Shown one piece after another: positions 50,705 to 60,713 of a stretch of 64,000 bases of DNA. Where the stretch lies: assembly GCA_024734555.1 (NCBI GenBank), contig JANPWX010019930.1, forward strand, positions 721,198-785,197. Direction: 5' to 3'. A program made the position numbers and the translations under genes. Origin of the DNA: Trochalopteron elliotii (taxonomy: Eukaryota; Chordata; Aves; Passeriformes; Leiothrichidae). The notes under the pieces were generated by a model. That model did not search any database, was not told where the DNA came from, and saw only the letters and a list, made by a program, of their open reading frames with translations. Numbering within the stretch: position 1 is the stretch's first letter; each line of letters starts with the position of its first letter.

Positions 50705-50790
50705 TTGTGTGTGTGTGTGTTTTGTTTTGGGGGGCGTTGTTGATTTTTTTGGGTGTTTAGGTGTTTTTTGGATGGATTTTATTTTTTTTA
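50705..50790. repeat. G/T-rich tract with (GT)n
   Basis: A short GT dinucleotide run (about 50707-50721) passes into TTTTGGGG and GGTGTTT sequence. Low complexity. Confidence 0.85.
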
Positions 50791-53032
50791 ACTCTCCTCA
50801 AAAAGTAGTTGTCTCTCAGAGTGCCAGTTCCTTCTGAAAACAGGGTGAGTGGACAATTCATGGTTTGTAACTATTACTTGGCAGGAGGCACTACTTTAAT
50901 AGACATATTGCTTTACACTAAGGCTTCACCATCTGTTCTGCCCTCTAATTACAAGCACGGATACAACATAATTCAGTGATCCATCTTGGAATACAAGTGA
51001 TTTATATCCATATGTTTTTTTTCTCACACAGTAAATAAAATGAGCATCTTGTAAATTTTTTTGTTTCTTTGTTTCTATTTCAGAATCAAGAGAGAATTGA
51101 TTTCTAATGAAATAGACAATACTTTAGGGTGGCAAGAACCTACATTTTGAGTGTTTATCCATTATATTTGAAAATCTGTGCTAAAAGTACAAACACCCAA
51201 AACATGTGTTCTAATTTTTATTGAAACATAGAAATTCCAATAGTCCTACCCTTTAAGGGACTGGAAGAATTAGAGGATGGACTGATAAAACTTGCTTGTT
51301 GTGAATGAAAATCTTCAAAATACAAAGAAAGAGAAGAAAAGAGAAAGGAAACAAAGAAATTGTAACAGACAGTCAACTACAATCTGGATGAGTCAAAACT
51401 ATTTTGGGATCATCTTAAACCGTCCTCAGCCTCTTCCTACTTTGCTTATCTTCTCTAAATCAAGACAATTACTGAAACAATGTTTTTTTTGTTGTTGTTC
51501 TTCTGTTTGTGCCCAGCTTCTGTTTATGTCATTAACTTTAAAATGTGCAGGTTTTATTCACATCCATGCATTTAATCTTATTCACTTTGCAGTCCTGCAA
51601 TAACCATGAATGCACCTTCATTAACCTTCAACAGAATTCAAGCCCCCAAATCATTTATGCCACACAATCCGTTTATCTTCTATGCAAATATCAGTTATCT
51701 TTGACTTAAATACTTCCCAGCCTTTACTTTTTTTTGGTGCAATGAATGAAAATTTACATTGCTCATAAATGATTTTGTAGGCCTGCATACCAAATCCTTT
51801 TTTAAAAACTTAGAGTGAAATTTTTCATTACTTGAACAGTCAAATGTTAATTGCAAAGTCAGGATCTGCTGTGAAATATGAAAAAGGTGCTATTGTGTAC
51901 TGCCTGAGGCTGTATTCATAAAATACACCCATATATAAGTACATATAGAAGTTAATGCATAGAATTCAGTACCTATCTATGGGCTCAAGAATATATGTAA
52001 ACACCAAATCATACATACAAACGAATTAACTTCTTGAGTATTTAAACCAGACTTTCTCTGAGGTTAATGGAAATTAAAATACAGAATTAAAGTAGCAACA
52101 CCAGATAAGATATTGTAAATCTTTATTAACTCTTTCACTTACAATTAGAGAAGTATTTACCAGAACAAATACTGCCCTGAGTGTTTTCACACTCTTGTGT
52201 CCTGCCCAAGATGATCACTGTGGTGATATAAAATGACAGAGCTTAAAAATACAAGTTTTTCATGGTTCTGCACAAATTAACCAACACCAGAGAGGTGAGT
52301 TTTGTGGGAGGAAGCAATATTTATGTACAGCTCATTCAAAATTTGAGTACTACCTCCCTCCAGTATTGTGCAGCCTCTGTCAGGCTGGTTAGGGATGAGG
52401 AGGTGTCACCACTGAAACAAATCCTTTGCAAGCATAATTATCCTCATAAATAAATCTATACTAATTTCTGTCAGGTAACAGAGCTTAATAACAGTGGAGA
52501 TCTCAATGAAGCACAGCTTTGTAAGGGCTTAAAATGTCCTTTTTTCAAGATTCAGGGTATAGGTATTGGAAAAAAAGAAAGGATTGAGAAATCAGTGGCC
52601 ACTTCTGCTAGGCTTAGAACTAAAAAGCCTGGAATTGTCACAGAGGGACCATTACACTAAGCTGAAATGGAGTCATTCTGAAATTTTTGGCCTGGTATTA
52701 TTTTATTAATGTTCAGTGATCTGTGAAAAGTGCAGCAATTCGTTGTGCAGCTGGAAGATCAACACAGTTTCCCCGTGGTCTGTGTTGACCTCCCCTATAT
52801 AACAGCAGAGAGGGATATCCAAACCTGTACAAAAGAGAAAAGAAACTTGGTCTTTTTAAAAATAGAGTGGTATTTTTACCTAAAAGATTCAAAACTTTCT
52901 GCCATTCAGTTCTTAAAAAGATCAGTGTCTTCACTTGGATATTTTAATGGGGAACTGGATTAGTCAAGGTGTAATAGGGGCATCTGAATCTCAAGACAGA
53001 GAAAAGAACAGACTAAGAACAACCACCTGAAG
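50791..53032. other. AT-rich non-coding block
   Basis: No recognised gene or transposon. Frames at 51292-51603 and 52713-52963 are not protein-like. Confidence 0.5.
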
Positions 53033-53160
53033 GGAAACAAAACAAAAGAAAAAACAAAAGAAAACCAAAACCTAAAACCAAACCGAACCAGAAACCTAAG
53101 TAAAAAAAGCAACAAAACAAACAAGCAAAAAACAACCAATAAAACCCAAACACTAAGAAA
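53033..53160. repeat. A/C-rich low-complexity tract
   Basis: CAAAA, CCAAA and ACAAAAG units with almost no T. The minus-strand Phe/Leu-rich frame is a shadow. Confidence 0.9.
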
Positions 53161-53895
53161 AGACAATAGATGAAGAAAATAAATAAATATAGACAGACAC
53201 CAAATCAGCACAAGAGCTTTGTAAAATGTCTTTTTCTTTTATAGAGTTTAACTTTTTCAAATGTGACAAACCTAAATAGCTGTAAGTAAATTTCATCAGA
53301 ATGCAAAAATACTCCATTGGGTAGAAATAATTTTCTGTATTTACCTAATAGATAAGCAGAAATAATGTAGATAATGGGAATATTGCATAAACACTTTCCT
53401 CTTTTCCTTAAACTCATATTAACATAGAAAAGGGTTTTTTTCAGCTAATATAAAGAAAGATGTTATTCTATTAATACACTTTTTTGCACTGAAATGATAT
53501 TTCTGATATTTTCTCTTGCAAAAAATATATATATATATTCCAAAGGAAGCCAATAAAACTGAATTAAAATGTATTTAACAGATTGGGAATTTAAATTACT
53601 ATAGATAGGACACATATGTGAAGCAGACTCAGTGTGTTTCTTCATACCCCTTAGTTAGTTATTATTAATACTGAAGTGGTATCTTTAGAAACATCCTTCA
53701 GAAAAAGTGTTTCTGGTAAGACAGAAATTATTATAAAACTCAAGCCAAGTTTCCCATAATAAAATCAAAATCAGTGTAGAATCCTTGGATTGTTTATCCA
53801 CTCTCTTCAGAACAAAAATGCAGATGATTTCCTTTGTAAACAGACAGAAAATAGGAGGGAGCATATGGTAAAATAGCAGCAGCAATCTGGTGCAG
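53161..53895. other. AT-rich non-coding spacer
   Basis: A short TA run lies at about 53525-53538. Nothing else recognised. Confidence 0.55.
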
Positions 53896-54499
53896 GGAAG
53901 GAAGGAAGGAAGGAAGGAAGGAAGGAAGGACGGAAGGACGGAAGGAAGGAAGGAAGGAAGGAAGGAAGGAAGGACGGAAGGAAGGAAGGAAGGAAGGAAG
54001 GAAGGAAGGAAGGAAGGAAGGAAGGAAGGCTTATATGGCGGTAATACTCCACGGNNNNNNNNNNNNNNNNNNNNNNNNNNNNNNNNNNNNNNNNNNNNNN
54101 NNNNNNNNNNNNNNNNNNNNNNNNNNNNNNNNNNNNNNNNNNNNNNNNNNNNNNNNNNNNNNNNNNNNNNNNNNNNNNNNNNNNNNNNNNNNNNNNNNNN
54201 NNNNNNNNNNNNNNNNNNNNNNNNNNNNNNNNNNNNNNNNNNNNNNNNNNNNNNNNNNNNNNNNNNNNNNNNNNNNNNNNNNNNNNNNNNNNNNNNNNNN
54301 NNNNNNNNNNNNNNNNNNNNNNNNNNNNNNNNNNNNNNNNNNNNNNNNNNNNNNNNNNNNNNNNNNNNNNNNNNNNNNNNNNNNNNNNNNNNNNNNNNNN
54401 NNNNNNNNNNNNNNNNNNNNNNNNNNNNNNNAGGAAGGAAGGAAGGAAGGAAGGAAGGAAGGAAGGAAGGAAGGAAGGAAGGAAGGAAGGAAGGAAGGA
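53896..54499. repeat. (GGAA)n tetranucleotide array with gap
   Basis: About 33 GGAA units at 53896-54029 with three GGAC interruptions, a 25-base non-repeat segment (54030-54054), a gap, then about 17 more units at 54432-54499. Open frames of up to 299 codons (Glu-Gly-Arg-Lys or Phe-Leu-Pro-Ser repeats) are artefacts. Long GGAA arrays can bind ETS-family factors in other vertebrates; function here is unknown. Confidence 0.95.
54055..54431. other. Assembly gap (377 N)
   Basis: Unresolved bases within the GGAA array. Confidence 0.99.
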
Positions 54500-56738
54500 T
54501 GCTGAAAGGGGCAGATACCCAGTCTTGTAAAACTGACTTTCCCCCTCCTTGTTCCTCTGTAGTTGTCCTAAGTTGTTGCCACATTAAATGTACACTTAAC
54601 CACTTTTAACTAAATATGATACCGAAGTGAAAATGTGATCACCCTGATACCTACCCTGCCTCTCTACATGTAATTTTAAGAGTTTATCTTGTTGGACATT
54701 GGGTGAATTTTGCTGGAGATCTCTGAGATGTAACTAACAGAATGAGGCTCTTAAAAAGGTGAATGCTTGCACCAGAATGGAGATTGATGCTCATCTTCCA
54801 GCAGATGTGACAAAGCTGCTGACAGGTGCAGACCAAGCAGTGTGAGAAAGGCACTGTCTGCATCTGCACTGATTCTGCACAAGGAACCCTCCCAAATTTC
54901 ATTTCCTCAGCCAAGGATTTTCACACTTGCCTCTCAAAAGCAACAGAAAATGAAGCAAACTTACAAACTTGTTCTGCTCAGACCTAAAGCACTTTCCCAA
55001 ATAGGATGCTGTCAAAATGCAGAGTGATGCTGCACAACAGACCTTTCAGCAGAGGCAGCTTCATCCCCGAAATTCCAAACTGGTGCTCGTAGACAACCCC
55101 ATAATTGCTCCCAGCATGTCAACAAGCAAAGCCTTTGATAATTTCATTCTGGCAGCAAAAATTAGTGAGGAATTAAGTTCATAAAACTTGACTTAATTGT
55201 GGATAAAACCCTGGCATGAGATTTTATTCCATTTCAGAAGCCAATTAAAGTGTTTACAGATTAGTCAACATCTATCCATCCAATTCACATCATCAGCATG
55301 CAGCCAGCAGTGGAAATGCTAAATAGAAATAAACAAATGGCTGTAATTTATAGTGGTGGAAAGTTGTCATCTCCTTTCCTCAGCTTTGTGGTCTGCCAGG
55401 ACGTCCTTTCCAAACTACCATACTCAGGAAAGTTTGTCTTTAAAAATTGTCCAGTCAAATGTTTCTGTAGACATTATGTCCAAGCGAAGTTTGGAATGTT
55501 ATTATGCAAAACAAAGATCTTTTCACTCGTGGCCCATATTTACGATTCAAATTAGGCATTTTTAAAATCTTTTTTCTTTTTTAAAATTCTGAAGGAATCT
55601 GGTACAAACTCTTTCTGCCCTAACCAGTAATGAGCAATGTTCAAAAGGTCAGGTAGGCCTTTTTGTTTTTACCAACACAGCAACAACTCTTTCAGTGAAA
55701 GAGTCCAGGAATACAAAACCATTAATAGAAAAAAATACATCTGGGGAAAAAAAAAACAAAAAAACCAAAACTTTCTCTTCCATTAAACTGCAACATTTTC
55801 CAGCAACAGTTAAATTTCTGAGACCAGAAATAAACTACGTCATACAAATTTTAATTTATTGTTATTTAAATTAGAGATTACAAATTCTAAATAATTTTTT
55901 TAAATGGTACTAGAGCAGCTGCCTTGAACAGTGATTACATTTTATTTTTAAGAGGAACAACATCCTTTCATTTCAGTGCACAAATCAACCACTAATGGAA
56001 AAATTCTCCTATGATCATGTAATGAAGATCAATTTTCAGTTTAGGAGACAGGAGGCACTAATGTATCTGGATATGGTTGATTTGGTCTGGGGCATCTTAT
56101 CATGGTCCTAAGGCAATAAAATTATGGCAAAATAAAAACACCAGAGGAGTTTCTCTCATTTGGGGGTGAAGCAAAATATCTTTTGCCACAGTTTTTGGCC
56201 TACAATTTTACTTCTAGAACTATACTGAAACACACAGAAAATCTCAATCTTCACAGCACCAGGTTTGGATTTTACAAAGAGAAAAGTGGTTCTGCCCTAA
56301 GAACATCTCACAGTCAAAGCAGCATGAGGAATCATGAGACGGTTTGACTTTTATTTTCACTTTGCATTGAACTAAAACCCCACACTCGTTTACCATATGC
56401 TGCTGTTGCTGCACAGAGAGGCAAAACATCATCTGTTTATCAAGGCTTTTCTGTGTGGAAAACTGAGTGTTTCATGGATCAGATTCTGAAGGGAGCTGAG
56501 AGGTCAAGCCCCTCTTTCAGTGAGTATGAATTTCATCCAGAGATGTGACATGGGAACAGCAACTTCATCTTTGTGCAAACCCACTGTGGATGTGAGAAAA
56601 GACACTTGAGTGTCCTGGGTGCCCTACCCTCCCACACCAGCCGTGTCTCAGGTCCAGTGCCAGGAATAAACAGCACAAGATTTTAACTTTTCATTGCTAT
56701 ATTTCAGGTTTTTTCTGTTTCCTACAGAAAAGTGACAC
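54500..56738. other. Non-coding block with CNE-like stretch
   Basis: No gene or transposon. About 55050-55320 is repeat-free and contains a TCF/LEF-type CTTTGAT (55133-55139) and several TAATT motifs. Elsewhere nothing recognised. Confidence 0.45.
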
Positions 56739-57188
56739 CGATGCTTTTTTGGGCTTACCTAAAACAGAGGCCAGACAAAGTTAAGAGAATAAAAAGTAGT
56801 TATATTTATTGAATGGCCTTCAGGTACATTTCAGGCAGACAAAGCCCCTCCCCAGGGGCTACACCCAAAAATGGACCACGGGTCACAGGTTTTCACACTT
56901 TTATAAGTTTGGTCCATTTGCATATTGGGGGTTAATCTTCCAATTACAGCTTCAGGTAATGAAGTCATTTACCCCAAGTTTGCTCCCCCCAAATCACTTC
57001 TGTTTGCATTTCTCAGGGCCCAAGACAGTGAGGTGTCCTTGATTCCCAGGCCTAGAGAGGAATTGTTGTGTCTGACCAAAATGGGAAAGCAGTAGCTGAC
57101 ACTGTATATGGAGATTTGAGTTATACACTAAAGAATTGCAGGATTACAAATATATGAAAAATATAAAAGCCAAAATCCTAAAGCATCA
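56739..57188 (-). mobile_element. LTR, copy 1 of a pair (about 450 bp)
   Basis: On the minus strand it begins TGATGCTTTAGG at 57188. It carries TATAAAAG at 56898-56905 and CAATAAA near 56805-56811, and ends near GCATCG at 56739. The termini form an imperfect inverted repeat (TGATGC...GCATCR). The spacing gives U3 of about 280, R of about 100 and U5 of about 65 bases. By eye it is about 96% identical to 60232-60713 over its better half. No matching target-site duplication seen. Confidence 0.8.
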
Positions 57189-60100
57189 ATTCTTCCCTGG
57201 AGCTGGAAAGGGGATTTTTACCAGGATAGCCAGAGCCGAACCTCAGGCTGTAGGGGTCAAGGGGAAGGTAGGAGCTGAGATTTTCACTCCCCCACAACAG
57301 AAACCCAGCCTTTTCCCCTGCTAGGAATGGTTCTTAATCATCTGTTGGTTTGCTGCACCCCAAAATTAAGTAGGTTCTTTTTTGGGTGCAATGGAGAACT
57401 GGATCCAGCTCAACAATAAAGGTGATTAATCAAATGGAGAATCAAACCTGACAGGAGTCAATTTCCAGATGGTCTCCTGAACATCCCAGGGGTTTTATCT
57501 GGCCTCACCCATATTTCAGTTCTCTATTATTTAAAAAAAAGAAACAAAACCCAACAAAATAATGATGATATTTCCTGTATTTGCATTCTTAGCACAAAGG
57601 TTGATTTACCCTGAGGTTGCAGAACACCCTACACACTGAGGCTCTGTTGGTCTGTTGGTGGCACCACGAGGAGAAAAGCAGCAGAGAACAGAGAGTTTTT
57701 TGGTGGGAGTTAATAAATTTGGGCATTTTCAGGCTGTCTGGATTGAACTTCTTTTGGCATTCCTGGGAACCTTGTGGGGGCCCTGTAATTTGTTTCTGCT
57801 GACTAACAGATACCAGAGTAGTTTTTTAACTTCACCCTGGGTATTAAGAAGATAAGTGGGATTGTTTCAGTGGAAAGAAGCAGTAGAAAGAGCAACAAGA
57901 AGTAAAATGCTGGTGGCTTACAATATATAATAATTTAAAGGGGTCAATATATGGATTTGTTCACATAAATGAGGCTGCTGCCACCTCTGGAATTGACCCC
58001 TGGAAGAAATAACACAATAGGATGATCACAGGAAGAGCCCACAGGACATTTGTCTTCTATTTGGATATAATATAGAATTTGGGGGAAAAAAGGAAGGGTT
58101 CTAAAATGCAAAAATATGCAAAAATGTTTCTAGACTTGAATAGTAATTAGAAAAAGAAAGATCAAAAGAAAACCCCTGAACTGTCAAGGACAAAGTTTTG
58201 CTGAGCCAAACACAACTATTTAAAAGTGGGAGAGATAAGATGGCTAACTCCAGAGCTCAATATGCAGTGAAAAGTAACCTTTGAATCAAATCAATCTGTT
58301 GGAGCCTTTTTTCTGTTCATCCAGTTTTTGAGCACATTCTCAGGCTTTTTTATACCAAACAAAGAAATAACCAAAGCCACAAAACGTGTAAATGCTTTGA
58401 AGCTCTTTATCAGGAGCACAATACAGTGTCCATGTCTGTAAGAGCAATGGAGAAAAACCGGTAAAAAGTGTCATATCTAGGGCAAAAAGAGACCCTGGAT
58501 AAGCTTGTAATTATAGTTGTGGGTCTTCCAAAATTGCAGAAACTTTCAGAGCTGAACTGACCTTGACACATCTTCATGTTTCTTTTTTTTTTTGATACAA
58601 ATATTAAAAAAATAAAAACAACCCCAAGTGATAACTAAATCATATATATATATATATTAATTGGAGAACAAGGGAATACATTAATGCTTTACAGGTGAAA
58701 AGAAAATATGGTATCATAAAGGTGATTTAATTTCCAAGGCAATTTTCTATCTTCCCCAGTCATTTAAAATATTTATCAGAATCATCTTTAAAAATTACTT
58801 TGCATTTGAAGATAATTTGCAAATTACTGTTACCATGGAAAAAAGGATACTTTTTCCTTTCAGTCCTTAGAGGATTTAACTCTGTCCTGTGCCAGACTTT
58901 TGTGGTTTTTTCCTTAAAATTCTAAATTCAAAATTAATTTCCTGTGAGTTTCCTAATCCTTTCAGTAAGAACATTAGTCTAAAATATATTCTGTTCAAAA
59001 GGTGCCATTAAAAACATTCTGTTTAAACAAAAACTTTTAAAAAAAATTAAAAAAAACCAGAAAGCACACAAAGGAGGATTCCCTTGTAATTATTCAAGAA
59101 AAAAAGTTATTCTGGTAAGTAATTACATACACTATGGTTTTCCTGTTACCCTGAAATAGTTGTGAATCAAAGCAAAATGCAGGCATTTAAAATTGCTGAA
59201 AATCACAGAGCCATAACTGTTACTGCCCTGAATATTTAACTTTCAGTAGAAACACTCAGAAGTAATTCATGAGCACATTATTTTTGTCTGAACCTTTGGG
59301 TCATGATTATATCAATTATCTACAAGGAAAAAAAAATAAAAGTGGAAATGCAGCCTGCTGCTTAAGTTATTATAAAATGCAAAGATGCATTTCATAAGCA
59401 GTGCTATGCTTGTACATTCAATACCAAAATAACAGAGATATTGTGTAGGGAAATGTCACTGTTGCCCAGATTTGTGTTTTATTGTCACTTAGAAGGCTGT
59501 GTTACCATGGCTATGTGCCTGGCTAAATCACCAGCAAACAGAAATGATGCTTTAAGATTTTCTGAAGGGTGAGAGAAAAGAGCTGCCTGTAAACTTTTAG
59601 GATGGGGAAAATGGAAAAATAGATTTCATATTAATGCATCATAGCTCATTTTTGGAAGGCATCAAAACACTCTGTACTGTGTTTTATTGGTTGCAATAAG
59701 CTGTAAAACATTATTTATAAGGCAGCTTTTATTTATAATTGACTACAAAACAATATATTTCAGGCAAAACTGAGGGATGATAAAGTAAAATAGCAGCTGG
59801 AGGCGGGGAGGGTTAAGCTATTCTGTCTAAAATGGGGCTCGGTACAGAGATTTTATTCATAAATTATGGTGCAATGTCCTCATGGCAACTTTTTGATGTA
59901 GTAGTTCTGTCAACTGGTAGCAGAAGGAAGGGTAAAATGCGTGTGAGAGTGAGTTTATAACCTCCAGCTGAAGGCAGCTGCAAGGTCCAGCTGCTCTGAG
60001 GTGTTTCATGTTCAGGGTGCAGAAGGCTCTTAAGGGGAGGAGTCTGAAGACACAGGGGTCCTTAAAAGCAGATAAATCTATCATTAACTTGTAAGACTCT

Positions 60101-60231
60101 ATTAGACAATGCCCAGCCTTTCCCCAGACAGTGTCTCTCCCAATCATTCCCTGTCTGCTCCAAGTGCAGACCCAAAAATGAGCTTTTCATTTTACAACAC
60201 CCGGAAGGTTTAAAACAAAAATATCTGTTGT
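57189..60231. other. DNA between the two LTR copies
   Basis: About 3.0 kb without a readable gag, pol or env frame. On the minus strand no primer-binding site of the usual TGG-type follows the right-hand LTR. A short purine-rich AGGGAAGAA precedes the left-hand LTR and could be a polypurine tract. It holds two small inverted repeats (57354-57390 and 57939-58001), a TA run (58642-58657) and CNE-like sequence at about 59200-59860. It may be host DNA between two solo LTRs, or a heavily deleted or foreign internal region. Confidence 0.5.
57939..58001. repeat. Perfect 10-bp inverted repeat (AGGGGTCAAT)
   Basis: AGGGGTCAAT at 57939-57948 pairs with ATTGACCCCT at 57992-58001, with a 43-base loop. 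Each arm contains GGGGTCA, close to a nuclear-receptor half-site (RGGTCA). Confidence 0.85.
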
Positions 60232-60713
60232 TGATGCCTTTTGGGACAACTGAAGACAGAGGCCAGGCAAAGTTAAGAGAATAAAAAGTAGTTATATTTA
60301 TTGAATGGCATTCAGGTACATTTTGGGCAGACAGAGCCCACTCCCCAGGGGCTACACCCAAAAATGGACCACGGGTCACAGGTTTTCACACTTTTATAAG
60401 TTTGGTCCATTTGCATATTGGGGGTTAATCTTCCAATTACAGCTTCAGGTAATGAAGTCATTTACCCCAGGTTTGCTCCCTCCCAAATCACTTTTGTTTA
60501 CATTTCTCAGGTTGAGAAAGTAAAGGTGAGACTCTGTCTCTAACTTGAGACAGTGAGGTGTCCTTGATTCCCAGGCCTAGAGAGGAATTGTTGTGTCTGA
60601 CCAAAATGGGAAAGCAGTAGCTTACACTCTATATGGAGCTTAGAGTTATACACTAAGGAATTGCAGGATTACAAGTATATGAAAACTGTGCAAGCTAAAG
60701 TCCTAAGGCATCT
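60232..60713 (-). mobile_element. LTR, copy 2 of a pair (about 482 bp)
   Basis: Same LTR family and orientation as 56739-57188. The low-coordinate edge is intact: minus strand ends GGCATCA at 60232. The high-coordinate edge near 60713 has lost the expected terminal TG (minus strand starts AGATGCC). TATAAAAG at 60391-60398 and AATAAA at 60297-60302 are conserved. It has about 30 extra bases at 60513-60545. Flanks show no matching target-site duplication. Confidence 0.8.

Noticed and set aside
53685..54609. Long open frames of up to 299 codons on both strands
   Set aside because: They are translations of the GGAA repeat and of the N gap.
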